Assembly (NCBI RefSeq): GCF_016756315.1
Contig: NZ_AP024235.1
Span: forward strand, 4,340,001 to 4,404,000
Source: Alteromonas sp. KC3
GTDB lineage: Bacteria > Pseudomonadota > Gammaproteobacteria > Enterobacterales > Alteromonadaceae
Reading direction: 5' to 3'
Length of the DNA stretch: 64,000 nucleotides
Made by a program: the position numbers and the translations under genes
Notes under the pieces: model-generated
What the model was told of the DNA's origin: nothing
What the model saw: only the letters and a program-made list of their open reading frames with translations
The model's database searches: none
Shown: piece by piece, positions 35,638 through 45,907 of the stretch
Layout of the letters: each line of letters begins with the position of its first letter
Position numbering within the stretch: position 1 is the first letter of the stretch

Positions 35638-36543
35638 ATGTCTGTCAAACACCCTATTATTGCTATAACAGGTTCTTCTGGTGCGGGTACCACTACCACG
35701 ACCAATGCCATTAGACACATTTTTAGAAATTTAAGTGTGAATGCCGCTATTGTCGGTGGTGACAGTTTTCATCGCTTTACGCGTCCAGAAATGGAAGTCG
35801 AAATTCGCAAAGCGCAAGAACAAGGTAGGCATATTAGTTACTTTGGTCCTAAAGCCAATGATTTTGAGCTATTAGAAACGCTATTTCGTGAATATGGCAG
35901 CTCTGGCTCTGGTCAATTTAGACAGTACTTACACACATTTGATGAGGCTGTACCGTTTAACCAAATGCCGGGCACATTTACCCCATGGCAAGACCTACCG
36001 CAAAACACCGACTTACTGTTTTATGAAGGTCTACACGGCGGCGTAAAAACCGAAGAAAATGATGTCGCTAAGCATGTTGATCTTCTGGTAGGCATGGTAC
36101 CCATTGTAAATCTAGAGTGGATCCAAAAAATTGTGCGTGACACCACTGACCGCGGACACTCACGTGAAGCTGTTATGAGTAGTATTGTGCGTGGTTTGGA
36201 TGACTATTTTCACTACATAACCCCGCAATTCTCGCGTACCCACGTTAATTTTCAACGTGTACCCACCGTTGATACATCAAACCCCTTCAGTGCGCGCGAA
36301 ATACCTACACAGGATGAAAGTTTTGTCGTGGTGCGTTTTAGACGTGAAATGAAAAACGTCGACTACCCTTACCTGCTTAAAATGATTGATGGCGCCTTTA
36401 TGTCACGCATTAATACGCTGGTCGTGCCGGGCGGAAAAATGGGCTTAGCAATGGAGCTGATATTAACCCCATTGCTAGAAGATATTCTTAATAAAAAGCG
36501 TCGCGCTGGTCATCAAATGGATTGGCTCAGCGCAGACCAATAA
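35638..36543 (+). CDS. prkB: Phosphoribulokinase-like kinase
   Basis: A 301-residue P-loop kinase of the phosphoribulokinase/uridine kinase family. Walker A is GSSGAGTTTTTN, with the family motifs GGDSFHRF and YEGLHGGVKTEEN and the C-terminal GLAMELILTPLLEDIL. Marine gammaproteobacteria that lack RuBisCO often carry this PrkB type, for which the substrate is not settled. No Calvin-cycle genes are visible here, so carbon fixation should not be inferred. Confidence 0.85.
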   Translation: MSVKHPIIAITGSSGAGTTTTTNAIRHIFRNLSVNAAIVGGDSFHRFTRPEMEVEIRKAQEQGRHISYFGPKANDFELLETLFREYGSSGSGQFRQYLHTFDEAVPFNQMPGTFTPWQDLPQNTDLLFYEGLHGGVKTEENDVAKHVDLLVGMVPIVNLEWIQKIVRDTTDRGHSREAVMSSIVRGLDDYFHYITPQFSRTHVNFQRVPTVDTSNPFSAREIPTQDESFVVVRFRREMKNVDYPYLLKMIDGAFMSRINTLVVPGGKMGLAMELILTPLLEDILNKKRRAGHQMDWLSADQ

Positions 36544-36610
36544 AGCACACTTGTCGCGCTAACTGCCACAAATACTAACAGCATCCTTCCCGAGGATGTG
36601 ATAGCGAAGA

Positions 36611-37609
36611 TTAGCGCCCGGTATAAATAAACTGGAACAGCGTAGGGTAGAGTTGTTGGTGAATTTTTTCGCGGTCAACGCCTTGCGCGTCTCTGCACAA
36701 TTCAATACCCATTGCTTTGAAGTTGTGCTGACATTTATCAATAAATACGAAATGTCCTGCACCATTTTCTAGTGTATATAAGGCTGCATTGGGAATTGTA
36801 GAAGCATAATATTGTGCATGGTTCGCGAAAGGTAAGAAGTCGTTTTGCTTGGCACCAATTATTAGCACCGGTATAGCAATGCTTGATAAGCTTGTTTCTG
36901 TTGTCATGGGGCCTGCAGCAGGATCCAACGCGATAACTTTGTTAATCCGAGTGTCTCGGTAATCGTCTTTTGCACCTTCTATTGATATTGTTTGATGCGA
37001 AGAATTTTTCACGTATTGGCACCCTAAATCCCCGTCAGAACGTGATGAAGAGCAATATTTTACTCCTTGCTTAGGCGCGTATCTGCCACCTGCTAGAGTG
37101 ATGACAGTTGAACCGCCTGAAGAGAAACCTATTGCTGTAATATTTTGCCAGTTAATCTTAAGGTTAAATAAATCGAGATTTACTTGGTCGTTGGTTCTAT
37201 TGCTTTCAAGCAGGTCTACTGCAACTGATACTTCACTGGCCCGTTGCCATATCTTTGAAGCAACGTGAGGGTCGATTGTGTCTGTTCCATAGGCCCAAGA
37301 TTCTCCAAAATGATTTATTCCGACTGTGACAAACCCTTGTGACGCAGTAGCATATCCAATCCAATTTAATTCTCGCGCTGACCCCATTGCTCCATGGGAC
37401 AATAATATCGCCTGACTCTGTATTGTATTATCAGCTAAACAAACAGTGGCATTGCCACATTCCTCACCTGCGGGATACCAGAGAGAAATTTTAAGCGGCT
37501 GTTGTGTAGTGGGGTTTATGAAATCTATTTCTGTGTAGGATACCTTTGCCTTAGCGATAGCTGAGGCCGATAAAAATAGACAGAAAAGGATTAGAAATGT
37601 TTTCATCAT
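36611..37609 (-). CDS. Secreted alpha/beta-hydrolase
   Basis: A 332-residue protein with a signal peptide (MMKTFLILFCLFLSASAIA) and an alpha/beta-hydrolase domain. Visible features are the oxyanion region LLSHGAMGSARE, the nucleophile elbow GFSSGGST and the C-terminal histidine in GAGHFVFID. The acid is probably in VLIIGAKQNDFLP. It resembles the platelet-activating-factor acetylhydrolase/dienelactone hydrolase group of exported enzymes. Substrate unknown. Confidence 0.8.
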   Translation of the reverse strand: MMKTFLILFCLFLSASAIAKAKVSYTEIDFINPTTQQPLKISLWYPAGEECGNATVCLADNTIQSQAILLSHGAMGSARELNWIGYATASQGFVTVGINHFGESWAYGTDTIDPHVASKIWQRASEVSVAVDLLESNRTNDQVNLDLFNLKINWQNITAIGFSSGGSTVITLAGGRYAPKQGVKYCSSSRSDGDLGCQYVKNSSHQTISIEGAKDDYRDTRINKVIALDPAAGPMTTETSLSSIAIPVLIIGAKQNDFLPFANHAQYYASTIPNAALYTLENGAGHFVFIDKCQHNFKAMGIELCRDAQGVDREKIHQQLYPTLFQFIYTGR

Positions 37610-37830
37610 TGTTGTTACTCACTAATAAAACCTGTGACTGTGAGGATAACCAGCGCGTGTAAGACGAACATGTGCCAAAAGTCATATTGAGTGTTTGTGA
37701 GTGCTTTTTATGTAGTGAGCTGATTTTCTTCCATACACCGTTTCTATAACAATATATTTACAACTGAAAGTCGCAATTGTTTGAAAGCTGAGTCAGTCTA
37801 AGGAAAACGAACCTGACAAATGGCAGCTTT

Positions 37831-38928
37831 ATGACCACTATCACCAGTCAACAAATTTGGGTAAATCAACAGTCGCTTGACGATACCAAAGTAGTTAGTG
37901 TACCTCTTGATATGAATGCGCTTCAGCCTGACGAAGTGTTGCTAGAAACTGATAGCTTTGGCTTTTCTGCCAATAACATCACCTATGCCGCACTTGGTTT
38001 CAAAATGGGCTATTGGGGCTTTTTTCCCACGCAAGAAACTGGCTTCGGTATTGTTCCTGTGTGGGGGTTTGCAACAGTTAAAGCCTCGAACCATCCTGAT
38101 ATTCACGAAGGTGAGAAAGTGTTTGGTTACCTTCCTATGGCAAGCCACTGGGTAATTAAGGCTGGCAAAGTAGCGTCTCATGGCTTTTCAGACATTCACG
38201 AACAACGCAAAAGTATCAGCCCTGTGTATGATCAATATCTTCGCTGTGCCAATGACCCCGGCTACAATCCGCAAAGAGAAACATGGCAGCTGAATTTTCG
38301 CCCCCTGTACATGACCTCGTTTGTGTTAGATGACTTTGTTGATGATGTATCGCAAGGTGAATCGTTGTTACTGTCCAGTGCCTCTAGTAAAACGGCTCTT
38401 GGAACCGCGCAGTTGTTGAAAGATCAGAAAGCGAACCGTGGCGCAACCTACCGTGTTGTAGGGCTGACTTCTGTGGGCAATGTTGACATGGTAAAGGCCA
38501 CGGGTTGTTATGATGACGTAGTGAGCTATGACGACTTAGCAACGTTAGATAGCAATGACCGCTACTGGTTATTGGATTTTGCAGCCAATGGCACCTTGAT
38601 TAATAACCTTACTGAGGTGTTAGGTGACAACTTAAGCAAGGTCACGCTCATTGGTGCAACCGACTGGCAAGCCTCAGAAAAACCTAACCCGAAGGCGTTA
38701 GATGCAGAGATATTTTTTGCGCCAGCGCGAGTAAAATTGCGTCAGGGCGAGTGGGGACACGAGTTGTTTCTCGCCAAATATGCGAAAGCGTGGCAAGGCT
38801 TTGCTCACAAAATTGATACCACCTTTTACGAGCATTCGTGTGCAGGCACTGACGCCATGGTGAAGCTCTATTTAGATACTTTAGCAGGAAAGGCCGATAC
38901 AAAGGCGCTTAACGTGGTGACCTTTTAA
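37831..38928 (+). CDS. DUF2855 family protein
   Basis: A 365-residue protein of the conserved DUF2855 family. It has an alcohol-dehydrogenase-like (MDR) layout: EVLLETDSFGFSANNITYAALG, VPVWGFATVKASNHPDIHEGEKVFGYLPM, then a nucleotide-binding part (ESLLLSSASSKTALGTAQLL). The zinc ligands of classic alcohol dehydrogenases are not obvious. Function unknown. A terminator follows the stop. Confidence 0.8.
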   Translation: MTTITSQQIWVNQQSLDDTKVVSVPLDMNALQPDEVLLETDSFGFSANNITYAALGFKMGYWGFFPTQETGFGIVPVWGFATVKASNHPDIHEGEKVFGYLPMASHWVIKAGKVASHGFSDIHEQRKSISPVYDQYLRCANDPGYNPQRETWQLNFRPLYMTSFVLDDFVDDVSQGESLLLSSASSKTALGTAQLLKDQKANRGATYRVVGLTSVGNVDMVKATGCYDDVVSYDDLATLDSNDRYWLLDFAANGTLINNLTEVLGDNLSKVTLIGATDWQASEKPNPKALDAEIFFAPARVKLRQGEWGHELFLAKYAKAWQGFAHKIDTTFYEHSCAGTDAMVKLYLDTLAGKADTKALNVVTF

Positions 38929-38945
38929 GCCTTCGGTAGCTTTTA

Positions 38946-38977
38946 CAAGCAGTTATTCCCTTATAACTGCTTGTTTT
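38946..38977 (+). terminator. Terminator after the DUF2855 gene
   Basis: caagcagttat (38946-38956) and ataactgcttg (38963-38973) form an 11-bp stem with a 6-nt loop, followed by tttt. Confidence 0.85.
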
Positions 38978-39089
38978 CCCACTATAGACACTATTTGTAA
39001 CAATCACACCAGAGGTTTTACGTTTTGGTGCTTTTGTATTTCGCGCCTTGTGGTTATAGTGAAAGAAAAATAGCAATAAAGGTATGAGT

Positions 39090-39812
39090 ATGGGTCAGGA
39101 AACCTCAAAAATTCTTGTCGTCGATGATGATATGCGTCTGCGTAGCTTATTAGAGCGCTATTTGCTTGAACAAGGTTATCAGGTACGCAGTGCAGCCAAT
39201 GCGGAGCAAATGGACAGACTGCTGGAGCGCGAGAATTTTCATTTGATGGTGCTTGATCTTATGCTGCCAGGTGAAGACGGCTTGTCTATTTGCCGTCGTT
39301 TGCGCCAACAAGAAAATGACATGCCAATTATCATGCTAACCGCCAAAGGTGACGAAGTTGATCGTATCATTGGTCTTGAGATGGGCGCTGACGACTACCT
39401 ACCGAAACCGTTTAACCCTCGCGAGTTGTTAGCGCGCGCTAAAGCAGTATTGCGTCGCCGAAGCAGTGAAGCGCCGGGGGCACCGTCAAAAGACGTACAA
39501 ATTATTGAGTTTGGTGATTATAAGCTTAATCTTGCAACGCGAGAAATGACCGCAGGCGACAAACCATTAACGCTCACCAGCGGCGAATTTGCAGTACTAA
39601 AATCGCTAGTCACACACCCTAGAGAACCGCTATCTCGAGATAAACTGATGAACTTAGCACGTGGGCGTGATTACAGCGCGCTAGAGCGAAGCATTGATGT
39701 GCAGGTGTCACGTCTTCGTAGAATGTTAGAAGCCGATCCCGCTAATCCGCGTTATATTCAAACGGTATGGGGATTGGGCTACGTTTTTGTGCCTGATGGC
39801 GAGCAAGTGTAA
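39090..39812 (+). CDS. ompR: Response regulator OmpR
   Basis: A DNA-binding response regulator paired with EnvZ for osmotic and envelope responses. It has a receiver domain with VVDDDMR and the phosphorylated Asp (MVLDLMLPGEDG), conserved Thr/Lys (LTAKGD, PKPFNPREL), then the winged-helix domain (SGEFAVLKSLVTHPREPLSRDKLM, RSIDVQVSRLRRML). The first ATG at 39084 is only 1 bp from an aaagg, so the ATG at 39090 is better placed. It lies 98 bp before envZ. Confidence 0.93.
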   Translation: MGQETSKILVVDDDMRLRSLLERYLLEQGYQVRSAANAEQMDRLLERENFHLMVLDLMLPGEDGLSICRRLRQQENDMPIIMLTAKGDEVDRIIGLEMGADDYLPKPFNPRELLARAKAVLRRRSSEAPGAPSKDVQIIEFGDYKLNLATREMTAGDKPLTLTSGEFAVLKSLVTHPREPLSRDKLMNLARGRDYSALERSIDVQVSRLRRMLEADPANPRYIQTVWGLGYVFVPDGEQV

Positions 39813-39910
39813 GTACTCGCAGCCTAACCATGAATAAATAACATGACCTTGTTGTGCAGCACCATGCGGTGTAATACCTCGCACCGCAAATTAATAATAA
39901 AAGGTTTGCT

Positions 39911-41236
39911 ATGCGCTTAATACCGAAAAGTGCGTTTGGACAAACCGTCATGCTAATAGGCGTGCTGCTGCTTATTAACCAAATTGTGTCTTATATCTCT
40001 GTTACCTACTATTTTATTCAGCCAAGTTATCAACAAATTAACAGCTTACTGGCCACGCAAGTAAAGTCTGTTTTAGCGAATGACTTGCTGGTCACAAACC
40101 AAGAAACCCGTGACGAGTATTTTGAGAAAACCCGGGTATTAGTACTTGATGAAAGTGCCGCACGCCAAAATGGTTTAGAAAGTGCCGTTTACTATGGTTT
40201 TATGTCATCGCAGGTCAGTAAACAGTTAAACCAACTTGCTGATGTTCGCATTAGCACCACTACCCAAGCCAGTGATGATAGCGCGCCTTATATTGTATGG
40301 ATCTCGCTAACGCGCTATCCAGAAACCTGGATTTCTATTCCTATTTCAGGTTTAAACGAAGCAAATATATCGCCACTTACCATGTACTTAATGGTTATCG
40401 GTATTCTAAGTGTTGCAGGCGGCTGGTTGTTTGTAAGGCGTATGACGCGTCCTTTGCAAGCACTCCAGAAAGCGGCTATTTCGGTAGGTAAAGGTGAACA
40501 TCCCAAGCCCCTTCGCGAGCAAGGTAGTACTGAAATGATTCAGGTGACACGTGCATTTAACCGCATGAACCAAGGGATCAAACAGCTAGAAAACGACCGT
40601 AATATTATGACTGCGGGTATATCGCATGATTTACGCACACCACTAACGCGAATTCGATTAGCCTCAGAAATGTTGCCGGAAGACCAAGACTGGATAAAAG
40701 ACGGCATTGTGAATGACATTGAAGATATGAACGCCATTATCGACCAATTCATTGATTATGCGCGTTATGACACTGAAGAAGTCACGCAAGAAACCGACCT
40801 CAATGCCATTATTGCCGAGCTAGTTCAAGCACGACATTTGGATGAAAAGCACCACATAGAGCTTAAACTCAATGCTATTCCACCGCTGCCTTTACGTCGT
40901 ATAGCAATGAAGAGAGTGGTGGATAACCTGATTGAAAATGCCTTTAAATATGGCTCTGACGATATTGCCATTAGCAGCTTTTATAACCGCCATGAAAAGC
41001 GTGTGTATTGTAAAGTAAGAGACTTTGGCCCAGGCATTCCTCAAGAAGAGCTCGACAGTGTATTTATGCCATTTGCTCAGGGTGATAAAGCCAGAAACTC
41101 ATCGGGCTCAGGACTAGGACTTGCCATCATAAGACGTATCATTGAGGCCCATGATGGCGAAGTTTCGCTGCGCAATCATCCACACCAAGGCTTGGTAGCA
41201 GAGTTCTATTTGCCTTACTCGCCTTTCAAGGACTAG
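39911..41236 (+). CDS. envZ: Sensor histidine kinase EnvZ
   Basis: Membrane histidine kinase/phosphatase acting on OmpR. There are two membrane helices (about residues 13-35 and 157-175) flanking a periplasmic domain, a HAMP linker ([18 protein letters not shown]), the phosphoacceptor His239 in [16 protein letters not shown], and the ATPase boxes [20 protein letters not shown] and GSGLGLAII. Full length for EnvZ (about 440-450). The 98-bp gap from ompR is longer than in E. coli, where the two overlap. Confidence 0.93.
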   Translation: MRLIPKSAFGQTVMLIGVLLLINQIVSYISVTYYFIQPSYQQINSLLATQVKSVLANDLLVTNQETRDEYFEKTRVLVLDESAARQNGLESAVYYGFMSSQVSKQLNQLADVRISTTTQASDDSAPYIVWISLTRYPETWISIPISGLNEANISPLTMYLMVIGILSVAGGWLFVRRMTRPLQALQKAAISVGKGEHPKPLREQGSTEMIQVTRAFNRMNQGIKQLENDRNIMTAGISHDLRTPLTRIRLASEMLPEDQDWIKDGIVNDIEDMNAIIDQFIDYARYDTEEVTQETDLNAIIAELVQARHLDEKHHIELKLNAIPPLPLRRIAMKRVVDNLIENAFKYGSDDIAISSFYNRHEKRVYCKVRDFGPGIPQEELDSVFMPFAQGDKARNSSGSGLGLAIIRRIIEAHDGEVSLRNHPHQGLVAEFYLPYSPFKD

Positions 41237-41265
41237 CCGATACCTGCCCTCTACCTTATCGCGCC

Positions 41266-42438
41266 CTACGCCCGGTGATACTTAATTTTTCGGCTATACC
41301 CGTAAGTTGCAAGCCATAAAATACAGCCCCCCAGAGGGATCACCCAAAACGCAGTGGTGAGCGACGCAAAATTTGCCCACAATCCTGTTGAAAAAGACGC
41401 CACCTGAACCCCTGTCGAGTTACCAATAATACAGATACCCGACAGCACAGGACCGTTGTCACTGTCGATATTCATTGCAGCAGAAAGTGCCAGAGGGAAT
41501 AGCCCTCCAAGCCCCAATCCAAGCAGTAAATTACCTGCACCAATGCCGTACATACTCGGCATAAGCTTAAGTGCAAACACCCCTGCTAGAGACGCTGTTG
41601 CCATCAATAACATCATGCGATGTACCGATACAAAACGCAGTAAAAATGGGAATACAAGGCGACTAATAACCATACCTGCGGTAAAGCAAGCCAATAAGTT
41701 ACGTGACTGTTCGCCAGTAAAGCCCAGCCCATTTTGCGCATAGCTTACAAACCAGTTAGCGTTACCAAATTCGACAGCACCATAGCCAAAGGTGAGAAGC
41801 GTTAAGAAAATAAATACTGGTTGTTTGATGATTACACCAAATGTCAGTGTCTTTTTCGCTGTTGTTGGCTGACCTTTTAACAGCTTTGCCTGGGAACGCG
41901 CGGCAATATAGGTGTAACACGATAACACCATCATCACCCCAGCTAATACCTGAATAGGCAAGCGCCAGCTTTCCTCCATCAAATACAACAACGTCACAAA
42001 GAACGACGCCGCAAACGTACCTAAGCTGAACATGAAGTCCATGAGTCCCATCATGGTAAAACGCTTTTCAGCATACATGCGGGCTATTAGCGTATGACCT
42101 ATGGTGAAAATAGTAGAGCTGACTACACCGATAAGCACAGCCAACACAAGAAACCATTGCCAAGACGTTAACAGCGACACCAAAACCAGCAACAACGTAT
42201 TCATACCAAATAAGCTGGCAAGCAAGGGCATATATTCAAAACGACTGGCATATTTACCGCCCAGTACAGCCCCAAACAGCATACCTACCGAAAAAAGCGA
42301 GAATAACGCACCACTGACCACTTCTGACATAGCAAGGTCTGTCGCGATATCGGGTAGCAAAATACCCCATAAGATAAATAATTTACCTATTAGGAAAAAC
42401 CCAGCAAATATCACGATGGTGGCGGGAAGTCGGCTCAT
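41266..42438 (-). CDS. Major facilitator superfamily transporter
   Basis: A 390-residue membrane protein with about twelve hydrophobic segments and an MFS-like layout (GAVLGGKYASRFEYMPLL near the 2-3 loop). It precedes the GH31 glucosidase gene in a convergent-free, same-strand pair and ends at 41266; the glucosidase lies upstream at 42535-44973. The pairing suggests uptake of a sugar or oligosaccharide produced by that enzyme, which is inference from context. Confidence 0.8.
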   Translation of the reverse strand: MSRLPATIVIFAGFFLIGKLFILWGILLPDIATDLAMSEVVSGALFSLFSVGMLFGAVLGGKYASRFEYMPLLASLFGMNTLLLVLVSLLTSWQWFLVLAVLIGVVSSTIFTIGHTLIARMYAEKRFTMMGLMDFMFSLGTFAASFFVTLLYLMEESWRLPIQVLAGVMMVLSCYTYIAARSQAKLLKGQPTTAKKTLTFGVIIKQPVFIFLTLLTFGYGAVEFGNANWFVSYAQNGLGFTGEQSRNLLACFTAGMVISRLVFPFLLRFVSVHRMMLLMATASLAGVFALKLMPSMYGIGAGNLLLGLGLGGLFPLALSAAMNIDSDNGPVLSGICIIGNSTGVQVASFSTGLWANFASLTTAFWVIPLGGCILWLATYGYSRKIKYHRA

Positions 42439-42482
42439 TAACGCTCCGAAAATGATGTTTATTAGTACGATAAGGTGAAAAC

Positions 42483-42508
42483 AAAAAAGGGCGCTTCACG
42501 TGCGCCCT
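42483..42508 (-). terminator. Terminator after the GH31 gene
   Basis: agggcgc (42488-42494) and gcgccct (42502-42508) form a 7-bp stem; the A-run at 42483-42488 reads as U's on the minus strand. It separates the GH31 gene from the MFS gene, so partial read-through would be needed for co-transcription. Confidence 0.75.
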
Positions 42509-42534
42509 CTGCTGTCTAATGACACTAGATAAGC

Positions 42535-44973
42535 TTACAAGATTTTAATCTCTACAGGTTGCTGGTAGTCGCACAAAAATGCAAGTGAAAGCGTTTTCCC
42601 TTTTTCATTCCATTCACTTGATATTGCCTTCCCGTTCACCAGCACGTGTTGCGGTTTAGTCGTCACGCCGTGAATTACCCACGATAGCTCACGGGTTTTA
42701 GGCATGCCAATATAGCTACCATCGCTGGCTATGTTGAGGGTAAGCTCACCGTCACGTGTTGTAGAAGCCGACAAAGCGATAGTGGTAAATAAGCCTTTTT
42801 CCACCGTTTGTGGGTTTTTCCCATCATCTTCGTAAAGCTGGTATTGCGCACGTTCAACCGACATATCATGGTAATAATGCAGCGTAAGCTTGCTGGCGTT
42901 GTAGTCTTCTGTACGCGACATGTTTTCACTCATCGGCACAAAGCTGCCCGCTTTCACCCATACGGGGAACGTGGCGTCTGTTAGTGGATAGTTAACCACC
43001 TTGCCTGCCTTATCACCGTGGTATTTAGTGTCTGAGAAAAAGTCAAACCATACCCCTTCTGGCAAAGTCACTTTCCATTCACTCTGGTTAGGCTCTGTTA
43101 CCACAGAAACCAAAAACGCGTCGCCCCACATATAACTGCTAGCTTCTTCAAACCATCTGTCTTGATCGAACGACAACGCAAGTGGGCGCATCAACGGTGT
43201 ACCATGCAATGCGTTTTCAAATGCGAGCGAATAGTTGTAGGGCAACATCGCGTAACGCAGCTTGATAAAGTCACGCGCAATAGATTTTACGGGGTCATCA
43301 TGAAAAATAGGCTCAGGTGCAATGGCATCTTGGGCATGAGGCCTGAACACTGGCGAGAAAGTACCGAATTGCAGCCAGCGCGTGTAAAGCTCAGGGTCGA
43401 AGGTGTCGCCTCCGGCAAAACCACCTAAGTCAGAATGCGTATAGGCAAGACCAAATACACTCATTTGTAATGCAAGTTCAACCTGTGGTTTAAGACCGCC
43501 CCAACTGCGGCTTACATCGCCTGTCCAAGGCACCATACCAAAGCGTTGACTACCTAGAAACCCTGAACGCATGAGTACAAAAGGACGTGTATTGGGTTGC
43601 AACGCCGTTAGGTTGTTGTATACGGTTTTTGCCCACTGGTGGCCATAGGCATTGTGCACTTCTGCTCCGCTGACTTTTGTGGATTGCCACATGTGCTGAA
43701 TATCGTCAGGGTGAACTTCTGGCTCGCCAAGATCGCCCCACCAGCCTGCAACGCCCTGTGCAGCTAGCTTTTCATAGAACGACCAAAACCAGTTTTGTCC
43801 CTTTTCGCTGAAAACGTCAACCAACCCTGTATTGCCGAAGTAAAAATCGAACGTGTAAGGCGAGCCATCGTCTTTTGCAGCAAGTGCATCGGCCGCAACA
43901 GCACTTTCCCATTGTTTAGAGGTAGTGAGTATAAACGGCTCAGTAATCAGCACCGTTTTAACGTCTTGCTCACGAAGACTCGCTATCATGGTTTCAGGTG
44001 CCGGAAACGCCTCAGTGTCCCAGCTTAAATTGCCCATATGCCCTTTTACATCTTTACCAAACCAATAAAGGTCAAGTACGACGGCGTCTACAGGAATATC
44101 TTGCTGATTGAACTGGTCGACAACATCCATGACCTGCTGCTGAGACTTATAACCAAAGCGAGACGCAAAGTTACCTAACAGCCAACGCGGTGGAAGCGGC
44201 TGCTTTCCCGTTACTGCTACGGTAGACGTTACCGTATCTTCTAGGCTTTCACCCAATACCATGATGTAGCTAGCGCGGCCGCCTTGCGCCTTAAACAGCA
44301 ACTCATCGCTGTTAGTTTTGCCAATATCTAGCTCGCCGGACGCGGTGTTATCAAACAGTACGCTATAATGTTTTGACGACATAACGGCAGACAAACCATA
44401 GTACATTTGGTTTGACGATGTGGTGTAGCCATAGTGTGCTTTGTTGTACAACGGCATGCTATGACCACGACGATCCATACCTAAAACCCGCTGGCCGCCA
44501 CCATAAAGTTTCTCGTTTTCATCTAGCGCAAACGACAGGCTGACGCCGTTACTGGAAATACTTAGTCCGCCTTGCTCTTTCGCGACGATTTTGCCGTTAA
44601 CAGAATAGCTGATAGCGTGCGTCGCCTTATCAACATGCGCTGCAATATTGTTGAGCTTTAAGGTTAGGGTTGTCGCGGTTTCAACTAGCTCTACATCATT
44701 AGCTGTTTTGTTTGTAACATCAGTCAACGCGGGCTCGGGAAGTGCCATAGACGGAAGATTTACGTAAGGCGTACCATTATCATCAGTAAGATACGTTACT
44801 TGAAAGCCACTATTGTGCAACGCGCTTATCGTGAAGTCATTGGTATCCGTATCAATATTTAGCGTTGCTTTTTCGAGTGTTACTGTTTGAACTTCGGCTA
44901 CCGAATTTACCGAGAAAAATGCCAAACCAGCACATGCAAGTGCTATACGCTGTTTCCTGTCTATCATGCTCAA
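42535..44973 (-). CDS. Glycoside hydrolase family 31 (alpha-glucosidase-like)
   Basis: An 812-residue secreted glycosidase (signal peptide, residues 1-26) cleaving alpha-linked sugars. The GH31 catalytic nucleophile is Asp414 in GWWGDLGEPEVH and the acid/base is Asp486 in VPWTGDVSRSW. The start of the barrel (PPRWLLGNFASRFGYKSQQQV) and the sandwich domains around it are as expected. The family includes alpha-glucosidases, alpha-xylosidases and transglycosylases; the exact substrate cannot be read from the sequence. It is followed by an MFS transporter on the same strand. Confidence 0.9.
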   Translation of the reverse strand: MSMIDRKQRIALACAGLAFFSVNSVAEVQTVTLEKATLNIDTDTNDFTISALHNSGFQVTYLTDDNGTPYVNLPSMALPEPALTDVTNKTANDVELVETATTLTLKLNNIAAHVDKATHAISYSVNGKIVAKEQGGLSISSNGVSLSFALDENEKLYGGGQRVLGMDRRGHSMPLYNKAHYGYTTSSNQMYYGLSAVMSSKHYSVLFDNTASGELDIGKTNSDELLFKAQGGRASYIMVLGESLEDTVTSTVAVTGKQPLPPRWLLGNFASRFGYKSQQQVMDVVDQFNQQDIPVDAVVLDLYWFGKDVKGHMGNLSWDTEAFPAPETMIASLREQDVKTVLITEPFILTTSKQWESAVAADALAAKDDGSPYTFDFYFGNTGLVDVFSEKGQNWFWSFYEKLAAQGVAGWWGDLGEPEVHPDDIQHMWQSTKVSGAEVHNAYGHQWAKTVYNNLTALQPNTRPFVLMRSGFLGSQRFGMVPWTGDVSRSWGGLKPQVELALQMSVFGLAYTHSDLGGFAGGDTFDPELYTRWLQFGTFSPVFRPHAQDAIAPEPIFHDDPVKSIARDFIKLRYAMLPYNYSLAFENALHGTPLMRPLALSFDQDRWFEEASSYMWGDAFLVSVVTEPNQSEWKVTLPEGVWFDFFSDTKYHGDKAGKVVNYPLTDATFPVWVKAGSFVPMSENMSRTEDYNASKLTLHYYHDMSVERAQYQLYEDDGKNPQTVEKGLFTTIALSASTTRDGELTLNIASDGSYIGMPKTRELSWVIHGVTTKPQHVLVNGKAISSEWNEKGKTLSLAFLCDYQQPVEIKIL

Positions 44974-45193
44974 AACCTTTTTTATGCTTCATAGCGAAGC
45001 GCACCTAATTGGCGAACCGCACTTAATTAAAGCCTACTTGTGTACGGTGAATGATAGCCAGTGCATTGCTCAACTTAAATAAACATACGTATTCATAATG
45101 TTAAATTTGTTAACAACAATTGCTTTATTAATGACTATCTCTTTGGCTCACTTGCTGATATAAAAAGATATATAAATAGGGAGTCTATTAATC

Positions 45194-45280
45194 ATGGAAG
45201 AATACTACGTTATGCCATCAACTGATTATGCGCCGATGCCAACCTCACCTAATAAAGTTAATCTAAAGCGAAATAAATAA
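45194..45280 (+). CDS. 28-residue small ORF, translationally coupled to the next gene
   Basis: ATG at 45194 preceded by gggag (45179-45183); stop TAA at 45278-45280 shares its last base with the next gene's ATG (TAATG). The product is Tyr/Pro/Ser-rich with a basic end (KVNLKRNK) and no hydrophobic stretch. Such overlaps usually mean the upstream frame is translated. It could be a leader that sets expression of the next gene or a real peptide. Confidence 0.5.
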   Translation: MEEYYVMPSTDYAPMPTSPNKVNLKRNK

Positions 45281-45768
45281 TGCGATGGATGTTATTTTGT
45301 GTCATTACATCTTTATTTGGGTTTTATTGCTTTGTCAGATTATTTCAGCCTAGCGCATTTATTCATATTGGAGATAATAGCGTCGCTTTAGCGACAGTGT
45401 TTATTGACTCAAGTTGGGACATCCAACAATCGGGATTTGATCGCGAAGAGTTATTTGAGGTTGCCAGTAAACATAATCTCCCTCGAGGCGTTGTGTATTT
45501 ACATATCCCAGTTATTTATGATGCTCAAAACAAATTAACTCCACCACCAAACAACAAACAAAGAGAGATTCGTATTTTTGATACTTCGCTACTTATCGAA
45601 ACTGCTCCTCTAGATCCATTTGGCGTGCCTTACACCCTAAGACTTATCTCTATTGATAAACAGAAATACTGGATAAGAGATAGTCATATGGACAGCAAAC
45701 TTTTTCAGTACAAGGCCGACATCAACTTTACTCCAGTATCTACAAATTGGTTTAGCTCAATGCTCTAA
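45280..45768 (+). CDS. Hypothetical membrane-anchored or secreted protein (162 aa)
   Basis: Starts at the TAATG overlap with the 28-codon frame and has an N-terminal hydrophobic helix (MLFCVITSLFGFYCFVRLF). The rest looks like a soluble extracytoplasmic domain with many aromatic residues. No domain recognised. Its A+T-rich composition is unlike neighbouring pckA and GH31, so acquisition is possible. Confidence 0.65.
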   Translation: MRWMLFCVITSLFGFYCFVRLFQPSAFIHIGDNSVALATVFIDSSWDIQQSGFDREELFEVASKHNLPRGVVYLHIPVIYDAQNKLTPPPNNKQREIRIFDTSLLIETAPLDPFGVPYTLRLISIDKQKYWIRDSHMDSKLFQYKADINFTPVSTNWFSSML

Positions 45769-45826
45769 CATTAAAGGTGCCACTAAATCAGCTAGTTCTC
45801 AAAAGCCTAGTAATACCAATCCGCAT

Positions 45827-45852
45827 AAAAAAGCCCGCAACACGGTGCGGGC
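45827..45852 (-). terminator. Terminator of pckA
   Basis: gcccgca (45833-45839) and tgcgggc (45846-45852) form a 7-bp stem. The A-run at 45827-45832 reads as U's on the minus strand. It lies 56 bp beyond the pckA stop. Confidence 0.85.
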
Positions 45853-45907
45853 AAAACATCGATCACGTTGAGCGTGATGAACGTTGGGAAGGGGCAGAAC
45901 CGATTAA

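Noticed and set aside
35638..36543. Phosphoribulokinase as evidence for the Calvin cycle
   Set aside because: No RuBisCO or other cycle genes are in the window, and this PrkB type occurs in bacteria that do not fix carbon.
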